From Methylohalobius sp964654415 (GTDB lineage Bacteria; Pseudomonadota; Gammaproteobacteria; Methylococcales; Methylothermaceae), in assembly GCA_964654415.1 (NCBI GenBank), contig CAZZIP010000007.1, positions 62,001-126,000 of the forward strand: 64,000 nucleotides of DNA, given 5' to 3'. The notes beneath the pieces are model-generated. The model did not search any database, was not told the origin of the DNA, and saw nothing but the letters and a program-made list of their open reading frames with translations. A program made the translations under genes and the position numbers. This document shows positions 39,053 to 48,040 of the stretch, piece after piece; within the stretch, counting starts at the first letter, position 1, and every line of letters begins with the position of its first letter.

Positions 39053-40374
39053 GGGATCTTGTTGCCAGCCTTGGCCGGTTTCTCCATCAACACCCAGCGG
39101 CTTTCTATTGGATCGGCTATAGCGGTGGGGTCGATTCTCATGTTCTGTTGCATTTGTGTGCGCGACTTCGGACCACACTGGGACCGGCTTTCGGCGCCGT
39201 CCACGTCAACCACGGTCTGCATCCCGACGCTGGCCGCTGGGCCGAGCATTGCTTGAGAATCTGCGCCGAGCTGGACCTTCCCTGCCAGGTTATCGTAGTC
39301 GATGCCCGCCCAAGGCCCGACGATAGTCTGGAGGAGGCCGCGCGCAATGCGCGTTATCGGGCGTTGGCCGAATGGCTAGAGCCGAATGCTGCCGTGCTTA
39401 TGGCCCAGCATCAGGACGATCAGGCCGAGACGGTATTGTTGCAGATGCTGCGCGGTGCAGGTCCTGCCGGTCTGTCTGGGATGGCGCAGGCAGCCCGTTT
39501 GGGTCGCGGGCGATTGTTGCGCCCCCTCTTGGGGGTGCCGCGAGAAGCACTGTACGACTATGCCCGGCGCTTCGAACTGGTCTGGATCGACGATCCCTAT
39601 AATTTCGATGAAACCCTCGACCGCAACTACCTGCGCCATCAGGTCCTACCTTTGCTCAAAGCCCGCTGGCCTGCTTGCGCGCGCACCATTGCCCGCAGTG
39701 CCCAGCATTGCGCCGAAGTCCAGGGGTTGGTAGAAGAAGTTATGGTACCGCATCTTGATGCGGTGGTCGATCGGGCAGGTAGCCTGGATCTTAGGGCGTT
39801 GGCTGCTCTAGACCGTCCCCGCCAACGCTGGCTGTTGCGTGAATGGCTGAAACGACAAGGGTTTCGAAGCCCTCAGAGAGTTTTCCTTGATCGAATCATC
39901 GACGAAGCCGCAGCAGCCGCACCGGACCGCCAACCCCGAATCGAGTGGTCAGAGGGGATGGTATGTCGTTATCGGGGCAGGCTTTATGCTTTGCGGCCTA
40001 AGCAGCTTCCGGATCCGGATTGGCAAGCGGCTTGGGATGGAGAAGCGCCTTTGGCCCTACCGGACAATAGCGTGCTCGAACCTGGCCCTGCCATCGGGAG
40101 GGGGGTTGCTGCTAGGCTTTGGCGGCAGGGCAGGATCGAGGTTCGTTATCGGCGGGGCGGGGAACGCTGCCGTTTGCCCGGTCGTTGCGGTCATCGATCT
40201 TTGAAGAAACTGTTTCAAGAACGGGGAGTGCCGCCGTGGGTGCGAGCGCGGCTGCCGTTGATCTATTTGGGAGGCGAGCTGGCAGCTGTGGCGGATCTAT
40301 GGGTATGCGAACCGTTTGCGGCAAAGCCGGATGAAGTTGGAGTGATCTTGCACTGGAAACCTGGAGTGTTGTAG
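39049..40374 (+). CDS. tilS: tRNA(Ile)-lysidine synthetase
   Basis: 441 residues. The PP-loop SGGVDSHVLLHL at about residues 25-36 and MAQHQDDQAETVLLQMLRG are the ATP-dependent N-type catalytic blocks; NYLRHQVLPLLKARW and the TilS C-terminal domain (RYRRGGERCRLPGRCGHRSL, KKLFQERGVPPWVRARLPLIY) follow. It modifies cytidine 34 of tRNA-Ile so that AUA is read as Ile. Last gene of the twelve-gene run. Confidence 0.96.
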   Translation: MRDLVASLGRFLHQHPAAFYWIGYSGGVDSHVLLHLCARLRTTLGPAFGAVHVNHGLHPDAGRWAEHCLRICAELDLPCQVIVVDARPRPDDSLEEAARNARYRALAEWLEPNAAVLMAQHQDDQAETVLLQMLRGAGPAGLSGMAQAARLGRGRLLRPLLGVPREALYDYARRFELVWIDDPYNFDETLDRNYLRHQVLPLLKARWPACARTIARSAQHCAEVQGLVEEVMVPHLDAVVDRAGSLDLRALAALDRPRQRWLLREWLKRQGFRSPQRVFLDRIIDEAAAAAPDRQPRIEWSEGMVCRYRGRLYALRPKQLPDPDWQAAWDGEAPLALPDNSVLEPGPAIGRGVAARLWRQGRIEVRYRRGGERCRLPGRCGHRSLKKLFQERGVPPWVRARLPLIYLGGELAAVADLWVCEPFAAKPDEVGVILHWKPGVL

Positions 40375-40465
40375 CCAGGGCTAGAGGCTATGATAAAATT
40401 ACCACTGCATGTAGGTATTACCTAGTGTGTTTTTAATAAATAATTATGCTTAAGGGGGTTGACCG

Positions 40466-40846
40466 ATGAAAATGATGAAAAGCATTGTAGCTGCCGCGAT
40501 GATTGCTGCTTCGATGGGAACGATGTTGGGCGCTGTGCCCAGCGCGGCGATTGCTGCTGAATCCGCTGAGGGGGTGAACAAGGCCATCGCTGACACCAAG
40601 AAGGCATTGACGGAAGCCATCCAAATCGCAGCTGAAGGAACTAACCAAGAAGCTTTGGTCGATAAGATAGCCGAAGCCAAGCAGTACTATAAAGAAATTA
40701 CGGGAGATCAGTACGGCGCTAAGCTGCAGCGTTTGTCGGGCTCTTTGAGCAAAGCGCGTGGTATGGCCAAGCGTGGCGATTTGGCCGGCGCTGAGGAAGA
40801 GCTGAAAAGAGCGCTGGAAATCGTCAATCAGTTTCGGCCTTCCTGA
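40466..40846 (+). CDS. Small secreted helical protein, unknown
   Basis: 126 residues with a clear signal peptide (SIVAAAMIAASMGTMLGAVPSAAIAAE, probable cleavage after AIAA) and a mature part of three amphipathic helices rich in Ala, Lys and Glu (KAIADTKKALTEAIQIAAEG, KIAEAKQYYKEITGDQY, RAMAK-type stretch near KARGMAKRG, EEELKRALEIVNQF). It has no Cys or His, so it is not the SmbP metal-binding type, although the size and helical layout are similar. AAGGGGG precedes the ATG and a strong terminator follows, so it is its own unit, likely well expressed. Confidence 0.72.
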   Translation: MKMMKSIVAAAMIAASMGTMLGAVPSAAIAAESAEGVNKAIADTKKALTEAIQIAAEGTNQEALVDKIAEAKQYYKEITGDQYGAKLQRLSGSLSKARGMAKRGDLAGAEEELKRALEIVNQFRPS

Positions 40847-40871
40847 TCGATTGAGCGAGATTCGACTTTGG

Positions 40872-40902
40872 CCCGCCCCGGTTTGACCGGGGCGGGTTTT
40901 TT
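40872..40902 (+). terminator. Rho-independent terminator after the small secreted protein gene
   Basis: Ten-pair stem CCCGCCCCGG / CCGGGGCGGG with a five-base loop TTTGA is followed by TTTTTT. It lies 25 bases past the stop and ends transcription before the cytochrome c peroxidase gene. Confidence 0.9.
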
Positions 40903-41022
40903 GTGCCCGACGATCTGCGTTGCAGCTCAGTAAAGCCCTGTGCTTCAATATAAAAGCAACTAAAAGAACCACGAGGTTTTTTAGACCCTACGCGTGAAGA
41001 CCCACCAACAGAGGAGGCTGAT

Positions 41023-42060
41023 ATGTTCAAAATCAAACCCTTACTGTCCGTTGCCGTGCTCATGGGGATAGCCCATTTGAGCTGGGCGATCGAGTGGCAA
41101 GCGCTGCCGGAAACTGCCCCAGCTCCGGCCGACAACCCAGTCACCCCAGCGAAGGTCAAGCTCGGCCAAATGCTGTTCTTCGATCCGCGCCTGTCGTCCA
41201 CAGGCACCGTGTCGTGCAACTCTTGCCACAACGTCATGGCAGGAGGCGAAGACAACCGTCCGGTAGCGGCCGGAGTCCACGGCCAGACCGGCGACCGCAG
41301 CGCTCCTACGGTCTGGAACGCAGCCTTTCACGCGACCCAGTTCTGGGACGGGCGGGCGGCGAGCCTTGAAGACCAGGCCAGGGGTCCTGTGACCAATCCC
41401 ATCGAGATGGGGATGAAGAGCTGGAGCGAGGTGGTGGCGCGCCTGGAGCAAATCCCTGAGTATCCAAAGCTGTTCAAGGAGGCTTTCGGCGCGGGGGCCA
41501 AGATCAGCGAGGATAATGTGGTCAAAGCCATCGCTTCCTATGAACGCACTTTGATTACTCCCAATAGTCCGTACGACCGCTATGTCCAGGGCGATCAGTC
41601 GGCTTTGACCGAACAGCAGGTGCGCGGGATGCAAACCTTCGCTGCAGTTGGCTGCGATACCTGCCACTCAGGTCCTGCTTTCAGCGGTCAAACCGGCCAA
41701 GGGGTAGGGGTGTTCCGCAAGTTTCCTATGTTCGATAACCCATTCTTTGAAGGCAAATATGGCTTTAAGAAGGACCTTGGGCGTTACAACGTCACCAAGA
41801 AGGAAGAAGACAAGCATTTCTTTAAAGTGCCGACCCTGCGCAACGTTGCCCTGACTGCCCCATATTTCCACAACGGTGCAGTCAAGACCCTGGATGAGGC
41901 GGTTCGAGTCATGGCCAAGTTGCAGCTCAACCGCGACTTGACCGATCAGGAGGCGGCCGACTTGGTCGCGTTTTTGAACGCCCTGACCGGCGAATTTCCC
42001 AAGCAGGAGATGCCGCGCCTGCCGGCAACTCCAGGCAAAACTTTCGATTACGTCAAGTGA
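41023..42060 (+). CDS. Di-haem cytochrome c peroxidase
   Basis: 345-residue periplasmic protein with a signal peptide (PLLSVAVLMGIAHLSWA). Two haem c sites are visible: VSCNSCHNVMAGG (CxxCH about residue 65) and VGCDTCHSGPAFS (about 212). FWDGRAASLEDQARGPVTNPIEMG and PYFHNGAVKTLDEAV are the conserved segments of the bacterial CCP/MauG family. It reduces H2O2 to water with electrons from cytochrome c. AGAGGAGG precedes the ATG. It ends one base from the convergent methyltransferase gene. Confidence 0.94.
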   Translation: MFKIKPLLSVAVLMGIAHLSWAIEWQALPETAPAPADNPVTPAKVKLGQMLFFDPRLSSTGTVSCNSCHNVMAGGEDNRPVAAGVHGQTGDRSAPTVWNAAFHATQFWDGRAASLEDQARGPVTNPIEMGMKSWSEVVARLEQIPEYPKLFKEAFGAGAKISEDNVVKAIASYERTLITPNSPYDRYVQGDQSALTEQQVRGMQTFAAVGCDTCHSGPAFSGQTGQGVGVFRKFPMFDNPFFEGKYGFKKDLGRYNVTKKEEDKHFFKVPTLRNVALTAPYFHNGAVKTLDEAVRVMAKLQLNRDLTDQEAADLVAFLNALTGEFPKQEMPRLPATPGKTFDYVK

Positions 42061-42061
42061 C

Positions 42062-42727
42062 TTAAGCCTTTAACCGGCCATGGATGGCCAAATGCCGATC
42101 GCTGACCTTCTCGACTTGAAAGTCGGCAAGCCCCGCCTCGAACAATTGCATCCGAACCTCGGTTTGGTTGAAAGCCGCACATAGGGAGTTGAAGAAGTCC
42201 CGGCGGAGGATTTCTGGTTCCTGGGCCGCGTACCGCTCGACCAGGGTCTTGGCTTGGAGCAAAGAGGCTGGCCTTTCTAGATCCATCACCAACACAGCCG
42301 CCCCCGGAAGGCCAAAGCGCTGGATTTCACGCCACAGCAGCAGGGGGTCTTGCAGGTGGTGGAGGAGGCTGTTGCTGAGGAGCGTGTCGTAACCCTGGCG
42401 CAGGCAGTCTGCAGGGAGGCGGACCTTGCGAAAATTTACTCGACCCTTGAGGTCGAGTCGGCGTTCAAGATGCCGGTGGGCGAAAGCCAACATCGCTTCA
42501 GCGCCGTCGATGCCGGTGATATGGCAGCTTGGGTGGCGTTCGGCGAAACGCAGGGTGATTTCTCCCGGACCGCATCCCAAATCCAGCACTTGCTCGGGTT
42601 TTGATTCGGGGAAGTAACGATCAAAAAGATCCAAAAACAAACTGTTGGCTTCGTTGAAATCGGCCTGCGCGTATGCACGGGCTTGTTCTGGATCATTCAT
42701 CAATTCGGGTTCGCAAATCCTATCCAT
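42062..42727 (-). CDS. Class I SAM-dependent methyltransferase
   Basis: 221 residues. Motif I is VLDLGCGPGEITLRFAERH, followed by ITGIDGAEAMLAFA and a LLSNSLLHHLQDPLLLW segment typical of UbiE-like methyltransferases. A target cannot be named: related proteins act on quinones, small molecules or tRNA. It is divergent from miaB and convergent with the peroxidase. No unusual domain was seen. Confidence 0.85.
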   Translation of the reverse strand: MDRICEPELMNDPEQARAYAQADFNEANSLFLDLFDRYFPESKPEQVLDLGCGPGEITLRFAERHPSCHITGIDGAEAMLAFAHRHLERRLDLKGRVNFRKVRLPADCLRQGYDTLLSNSLLHHLQDPLLLWREIQRFGLPGAAVLVMDLERPASLLQAKTLVERYAAQEPEILRRDFFNSLCAAFNQTEVRMQLFEAGLADFQVEKVSDRHLAIHGRLKA

Positions 42728-42801
42728 GAGTGATGCTTCGGAAACGTCAAAACCTTAAACTTAAAGGGAGTTGTCCGGAAAAACTGAGCAAAGTCACGAT
42801 T

Positions 42802-42810
42802 TGTTATAAT
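42802..42810 (+). promoter_or_regulatory. Extended -10 promoter of the miaB operon
   Basis: TGTTATAAT is an extended -10 element (TATAAT at 42805-42810), 32 bases before the miaB ATG. The -35 region is poor, as is common with an extended -10. Confidence 0.6.
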
Positions 42811-42841
42811 CGTTCACCCTTCGAACTTCAACGGCGTATTC

Positions 42842-44164
42842 ATGAGCCAAAAGCTTTACATCCATACCTTCGGCTGTCAGATGAACGAGTACGACTCCGA
42901 CAAGATCGGAGACGTGCTGCGCCGGTCTCACAGTCTGGAGTTGACCTCCAATCCCGAGGAGGCCGATGTTCTACTCCTTAATACCTGTTCGGTGCGCGAG
43001 AAAGCCCAGGAGAAGGTGTTCTCGCAGTTGGGGCGCTGGCGGTCGCTGAAAAAGAAGCGGCCGGGTGTGATTATCGGTGTCGGAGGGTGCGTTGCCAGCC
43101 AGGAAGGAGTGGCGATCCAACAGCGGGCCCCATACGTAGACATCGTTTTTGGTCCTCAGACCCTGCACCGTCTGCCACAGCTGTTGGAACAGGTGTGGCG
43201 GGAAAAACAGCCGGTGGTGGACGTCTCTTTCCCGGAGATGGAAAAATTCGATGCCTTGCCGCCGCCCCGCGCCGAGGGCCCTAAGGCATTCGTTTCGGTG
43301 ATGGAAGGATGCAGTAAATATTGTACCTACTGTGTGGTGCCTTACACTCGGGGTCCTGAGGTTAGCCGACCGGTGCGCGAGGTGATCGAAGAGGTGAAGG
43401 CGCTGGCCGCCCAAGGGGTAAAAGAGGTCAGCCTCTTAGGCCAGAACGTCAATGCCTATCGGGGTGAGACCGAGGACGGCGACGAGGCCGATCTAGCGTT
43501 GCTTTTGTTCGAAGTGGCCGCCATCGACGGTATCGAGCGGATTCGCTTTACGACTTCCCACCCGGCCGAGTTCGACGATAATCTGATCGAGGCTTTTGCT
43601 GCCATCCCGAAGCTCGTCGATCACCTCCATCTACCGGTCCAATCTGGGAGTGACCGCATTTTGGCGCGGATGAAGCGTGGCTACAGCCGTCGTGATTACT
43701 TGGAAAAGATCAGCAAGCTGCGCCGGGTACGTCCAGACCTTTCTCTGTCTTCGGATTTCATCGTCGGCTTCCCCGGCGAAACTGAAGAAGATTTTGCACA
43801 GACTTTGGATTTGATCGACCAAGTCGGCTTCGACTTCTCCTACAGCTTCATCTACAGCCCCCGTCCCGGCACCCCGGCGGCAGACATGGCCGATGACGTC
43901 CCGCTGGCAGTCAAAAGGGAGCGCTTGAGCCGTCTGCAACGCAAGATCCAAGCGATGGCTGCGGAAATTTCCCGCAAGCTGATTGGCACGCGCCAGAGGA
44001 TCTTGGTGGAGGGTGCCTCTCGCAAAAATCCAAGGGAGTTGTGCGGGAGGACCGCTAACAATCGGGTGGTGAATTTTCAGGGTCCGTCCACGCTGGTTGG
44101 GCAGTTTGTCGATGTAGTCATCGCCGAAGCCTTGCCGAACTCCTTGCGAGGGCGATTAGTCTAA
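42842..44164 (+). CDS. miaB: tRNA methylthiotransferase MiaB
   Basis: 440-residue radical SAM methylthiotransferase that adds ms2 to i6A37 in tRNAs. MTTase domain: YIHTFGCQMNEYDSDKI, LLNTCSVREKAQEK, GVGGCVASQEG; radical SAM cluster: MEGCSKYCTYCVVPYTRG (C-x3-C-x2-C); C-terminal TRAM domain (RILVEGASRKNPRELCGRT). It is followed by phoH, ybeY, corC and lnt, the standard order. Confidence 0.97.
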   Translation: MSQKLYIHTFGCQMNEYDSDKIGDVLRRSHSLELTSNPEEADVLLLNTCSVREKAQEKVFSQLGRWRSLKKKRPGVIIGVGGCVASQEGVAIQQRAPYVDIVFGPQTLHRLPQLLEQVWREKQPVVDVSFPEMEKFDALPPPRAEGPKAFVSVMEGCSKYCTYCVVPYTRGPEVSRPVREVIEEVKALAAQGVKEVSLLGQNVNAYRGETEDGDEADLALLLFEVAAIDGIERIRFTTSHPAEFDDNLIEAFAAIPKLVDHLHLPVQSGSDRILARMKRGYSRRDYLEKISKLRRVRPDLSLSSDFIVGFPGETEEDFAQTLDLIDQVGFDFSYSFIYSPRPGTPAADMADDVPLAVKRERLSRLQRKIQAMAAEISRKLIGTRQRILVEGASRKNPRELCGRTANNRVVNFQGPSTLVGQFVDVVIAEALPNSLRGRLV

Positions 44165-44229
44165 GTTATGCTGAAATAAACTTACTTAGAGGTGTTGAAC
44201 CAGCCTTAAGGGGCTTTAATTTTTAGCCG

Positions 44230-45210
44230 TTGACAGACGAATCGACAACTTTGCAGCTTACTTTAGAACCTGCTGATAATCAGCGCTTAGCGAATCTCTG
44301 TGGGCAATATGACGAAAACATAAGACAAATCGAACGGCGGCTGGGGGTTGAGATAGCTAGCCGGGGTAATCACTTTCGAATCGTTGGCTTAAGCCAACCG
44401 GTAGAAGCGGCCTCCCGCGTCATCCTTCACTTATTTCAGGCGACCTCTTCGGAAATCATCACTCCGCAGCGTGTCCACTTGTCGCTTCAGAGTGCAAGCA
44501 TCAACGCGTTGCTTGAGGGAAAAGCGGCGGAAACCTGCGAGACCATCCGCACTCGCAAGCTGCTCGTCAAAGCACGTGGTCCCAATCAACAGCGGTATCT
44601 CCAAAACATTCTCTCTCACGATATCAACTTTGGGATCGGGCCGGCTGGGACCGGCAAAACCTATCTGGCGGTGGCCTGTGCCGTGGCAGCGCTGGAGGAG
44701 GAGAAGGTCAAGCGCCTAATCTTGACCCGGCCAGCCGTGGAAGCCGGGGAACGGCTGGGATTTTTGCCCGGCGATATGGCGCAGAAGGTCGACCCGTACT
44801 TGCGTCCCCTCTACGATGCGCTGTATGAGATGCTGGGTTTCGAACGAGTGCTTAAACTGATCGAGCGCAACGTGATCGAGGTGGCGCCTTTGGCTTTCAT
44901 GCGTGGGCGTACCTTGAACGACGCGTTCATCATTCTCGATGAAGCCCAAAATACTACCATCGAGCAGATCAAAATGTTTCTGACCCGGGTGGGATTCGGC
45001 TCTACCGCGGTGATTACCGGCGACATAACGCAGGTGGATCTACCCAAAGACCGGCCTTCCGGGCTTAAACACGTGCTTGAGGTTTTAGCTGGAGTCGAAG
45101 GAATCAGTTTCACTTATTTCAATGCTGACGATGTCGTCCGTCACCCTTTGGTGCAACGTATCGTCGCAGCTTACGAAGCTTATGAGCGACGCGGGCAGTC
45201 AGGAGGCTAG
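44230..45210 (+). CDS. phoH: PhoH family ATPase (YbeZ)
   Basis: 326 residues with TTG start as called; no better ATG lies in frame and the nearest ribosome-like AAGGGG is 16 bases away, so the start is uncertain. Walker A GPAGTGKTYLAVACA, and DAFIILDEAQNTTIEQIKM (Walker B) mark the PhoH P-loop domain, with N-terminal KH-like features (NDENIRQIERRLG-type). It works with YbeY in rRNA processing and quality control; the gene overlaps ybeY by 29 bases. Confidence 0.94.
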   Translation: MTDESTTLQLTLEPADNQRLANLCGQYDENIRQIERRLGVEIASRGNHFRIVGLSQPVEAASRVILHLFQATSSEIITPQRVHLSLQSASINALLEGKAAETCETIRTRKLLVKARGPNQQRYLQNILSHDINFGIGPAGTGKTYLAVACAVAALEEEKVKRLILTRPAVEAGERLGFLPGDMAQKVDPYLRPLYDALYEMLGFERVLKLIERNVIEVAPLAFMRGRTLNDAFIILDEAQNTTIEQIKMFLTRVGFGSTAVITGDITQVDLPKDRPSGLKHVLEVLAGVEGISFTYFNADDVVRHPLVQRIVAAYEAYERRGQSGG

Positions 45211-45667
45211 CTCGACCGCTACCGTCGATATTCATATCGCCTGCGATCATCCTTGTCCCTCAGAGGCAATGCTGCGCCGATGGGTAATCGCAGCTTTAGA
45301 GGGAAAGCCCGCTGAGGTTTCTTTGGCGATCGTGGATGAGGCAGAGATCGCCGCGCTAAATCGGCGCTTTCGCCATCGCGAGGGACCTACCAATGTGCTC
45401 AGTTTTCCGTTTGAAGCGCCTGCAGGTGTTCCTCTGACATTCCTAGGAGACGTGGTGATTTGCGCCCCAGTGGTGAGGCGCGAGGCAGTGGCGCAGAATA
45501 AACCGGAGACGGCTCATTTTGCCCATATGGTGGTCCACGGGGTGTTGCATCTGCGCGGCTTTGACCATCTGACTCCGGAACAAGCCGAGGTGATGGAAAC
45601 TCGGGAGCGGGAAATCCTGGCCCGTTTGGGCTTTCAAGACCCTTATTTGACCGAAACGATCGACTGA
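45182..45667 (+). CDS. ybeY: Endoribonuclease YbeY
   Basis: About 161 residues from ATG 45182; the frame is open further upstream inside phoH. The zinc site HMVVHGVLHLRGFDH (H-x3-H-x5-H) is intact, and LNRRFRHREGPTNVLSFPF is the other family block. It matures 16S rRNA 3' ends and works in ribosome quality control. It overlaps phoH by 29 bases; corC starts two bases after its stop. Confidence 0.95.
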   Translation: MSDAGSQEASSTATVDIHIACDHPCPSEAMLRRWVIAALEGKPAEVSLAIVDEAEIAALNRRFRHREGPTNVLSFPFEAPAGVPLTFLGDVVICAPVVRREAVAQNKPETAHFAHMVVHGVLHLRGFDHLTPEQAEVMETREREILARLGFQDPYLTETID

Positions 45668-45669
45668 TT

Positions 45670-46533
45670 ATGAACGATGAACAAGCCAGTGAGATAGGTG
45701 ACTCTAGAAACTGGGTCGAGCGCTTGAGCCATTTCTTCGGCGCTGAACCTAAGACGCGTGAGGAATTGTTGGAAGTTCTACGGGATGCGCAAAAGCGCCA
45801 CCTTCTGGACCCCGACGCCCTGTCCATGATCGAGGGGGTGCTCAAGGTTTCGGAGCTGCGCGTGCGTGACATCATGGTGCCGCGGGCGCAGATGGATGTC
45901 GTCCAGCAGGATGCCTCGCTCGTAGATGTCCTGCCGCTGGTGATCGACACGGCTCACTCGCGCTTTCCGGTAATCGGCGAAGACCGCAGCCAGGTGGTAG
46001 GAATCCTGCTGGCTAAGGATTTGCTGCCTTACGCGCTGCGTCAGAACCTTGGGGTGCCGGTTAAGAAACTGATGCGCCAAGCGTTGTTCGTACCGGAAAG
46101 CAAACGCCTCAATGTCATGTTGCGCGAGTTTCGCATGCGCCGCCAACATATGGCCATCGTCATCGACGAATACGGAGCCGCGGCAGGTCTAGTAACCATT
46201 GAGGATATTCTCGAACAGATCGTAGGTGAGATCTCCGATGAGCACGATCTGGAGGAAGAATACATTTTCCGGCGCAGCAGCAGGGTCTACACCGTCAAGG
46301 CGATCACGCCCATCGAAGAATTCAATCGATACTTCCACACCGACTTTACCCGCGAAGACTTCGACACTATTGGCGGTTTGATCGTCTCGGCTTTAGGCCA
46401 TGTCCCAAAACGCGGGGAACAAGTTCAATTGGATCGCTTCCTGTTCGAGGTATTGCGCGCCGATAACCGCCGCGTCCATCTGCTCAAGGTGAAACTGCTA
46501 GAGCCTGAATCCCAACCCTCCCGTGCCGATTAA
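45670..46533 (+). CDS. corC: CorC-type CBS-domain transporter-associated protein (YbeX)
   Basis: 287 residues. Two CBS domains (VRDIMVPRAQMDVVQQD to about residue 120, then LMRQALFVPESKRLNVML to about 190) and a CorC/HlyC C-terminal domain (about 205-285, LIVSALGHVPKRGEQV). FRMRRQHMAIVIDEYGAAAG is the conserved CBS2 region. Members affect Mg/Co efflux or ribosome heat response; soluble here with no DUF21 membrane domain. It overlaps lnt by 11 bases. Confidence 0.93.
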   Translation: MNDEQASEIGDSRNWVERLSHFFGAEPKTREELLEVLRDAQKRHLLDPDALSMIEGVLKVSELRVRDIMVPRAQMDVVQQDASLVDVLPLVIDTAHSRFPVIGEDRSQVVGILLAKDLLPYALRQNLGVPVKKLMRQALFVPESKRLNVMLREFRMRRQHMAIVIDEYGAAAGLVTIEDILEQIVGEISDEHDLEEEYIFRRSSRVYTVKAITPIEEFNRYFHTDFTREDFDTIGGLIVSALGHVPKRGEQVQLDRFLFEVLRADNRRVHLLKVKLLEPESQPSRAD

Positions 46534-48040
46534 ATCGATGCTTGCTCTGGCGGCTGGCGCCTTGTTTCCGCTCGCTTTTGCCCCGTATGGCCAGGCTTGG
46601 CTGGCTCCTTTATTGTTGGCAGGACTGTTTTATCTTTGGCAACGGGCTGACGACCCGCTCTCTGCGTTTTGGCGGGGGTATCTGTTTGGTTTAGGCCAAT
46701 TCGGGTTTGGGGTCTGGTGGGTGTTCGTCAGCATGCATCAGTACAGTGGGGCCGGAGTGCTAGAAGCCGCTATCCTGACGGCCTTGCTCATCGCCTTCTT
46801 AGCCTTGTATCCAGCGCTTGCTGGATGGTTGGCGGTCTGGTTACGCAGGCCGGGTTCTTTTACCTGGACAGTATTGGGATTACCGTCGATATGGATTGCG
46901 GTGGAATGGCTGAGGGGATGGCTGTTCACCGGCTTTCCCTGGCTGGAGGTAGGTTACAGCCAAGTCGATGGTCCTCTGGCCGGATTTGTTCCCCTGATCG
47001 GCGGATATGGCGCAGGCTGGCTGACTGCTCTGACCGCTGCGGTGCTGCTTTTGGTATGGCAAAAGCGGTTGGCAGCCGGCGGCTGGCTTGCAGTGGCAGG
47101 GTTGATCTGGCTGGCGGGTGCGGGGTTTAAATCCATTTCCTGGACCAAGCCGGCTGGGGAGCCGTTTCAGGCAGTCCTGCTCCAGGGCAATGTCCCGCAG
47201 GATCTCAAGTGGCAGCCAGAGACCCAGCACCGGATTCTGGCGACCTATTTGGGCATGACTCGCCGTCACTGGGGTGCGGACCTGATCGTCTGGCCAGAGA
47301 CTGCAGTTCCAGCATTCTATCATCAAGTTCGGGACAGCTTGATCGATCCCCTCGATCGGGAAGCCAAGGCTCATGGGGCTGATGTGCTGGTCGGCGTTCC
47401 TGTGCTGGAGCCGACGACGGACCGTTACTACAATGCCCTGATCAGTCTGGGCAACTCTCCGGGAAGATATTACAAGCGTCATCTGGTGCCGTTTGGGGAA
47501 TTCTTACCTTTACGCCCGGCATTGGAGTTTATCCTAGAGATAATTCAAATTCCGCTGTCCGACTTCAGCCCCGGGGACCGGAATCAAGAGCTGCTGAAGG
47601 CCGCCGGCTTTCCGCTGGCAGCGACTATCTGCTATGAAGATGCGTTTGCCCGCGACGCTTTGGTCGGATTGCCGGAGGCGGCTTACATGGTCAACGTTAG
47701 CAACGATGCCTGGTTCGGCGATACGATCGCGCCCCATCAGCACTTCCAGATGGCCAGGATGCGCGCCCTGGAGGGCGGACGTTATCTGCTTAGGGCCACC
47801 AATACCGGCATCACTGCCGTGATCGGCCCTAAAGGTGAAGTGATCGCCCAGGCCACGCCGTTCGTGCAGGCTGGCCTGAGCAAATCCGTGGTTCCATTGA
47901 CCGGAGCCACCCCTTACGTCATCTGGCGCGATTGGCCGCTTTTGCTCGGTATTTTCGGGGTGCTGGCTTGGGGGATGTGGCCGAGCCTTGGCTATACCAG
48001 CCTGCGGGCACGCTTGAAAGCTTCGTGGAAGTCGAAATAA
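46523..48040 (+). CDS. lnt: Apolipoprotein N-acyltransferase
   Basis: About 505 residues from GTG 46523; ATG 46538 is an equally plausible start as neither has a strong ribosome site. N-terminal half has about six membrane helices (LALAAGALFPLAFAPYG, AAILTALLIAFLALYPALAG). The nitrilase domain has the catalytic Glu in VWPETAVPAF, Lys in YYKRHLVPFGEFLPL and Cys in AATICYEDAF. It adds the third acyl chain to lipoproteins. Its last 49 bases overlap the convergent mtdB paralog. Confidence 0.95.
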   Translation: MPIKSMLALAAGALFPLAFAPYGQAWLAPLLLAGLFYLWQRADDPLSAFWRGYLFGLGQFGFGVWWVFVSMHQYSGAGVLEAAILTALLIAFLALYPALAGWLAVWLRRPGSFTWTVLGLPSIWIAVEWLRGWLFTGFPWLEVGYSQVDGPLAGFVPLIGGYGAGWLTALTAAVLLLVWQKRLAAGGWLAVAGLIWLAGAGFKSISWTKPAGEPFQAVLLQGNVPQDLKWQPETQHRILATYLGMTRRHWGADLIVWPETAVPAFYHQVRDSLIDPLDREAKAHGADVLVGVPVLEPTTDRYYNALISLGNSPGRYYKRHLVPFGEFLPLRPALEFILEIIQIPLSDFSPGDRNQELLKAAGFPLAATICYEDAFARDALVGLPEAAYMVNVSNDAWFGDTIAPHQHFQMARMRALEGGRYLLRATNTGITAVIGPKGEVIAQATPFVQAGLSKSVVPLTGATPYVIWRDWPLLLGIFGVLAWGMWPSLGYTSLRARLKASWKSK

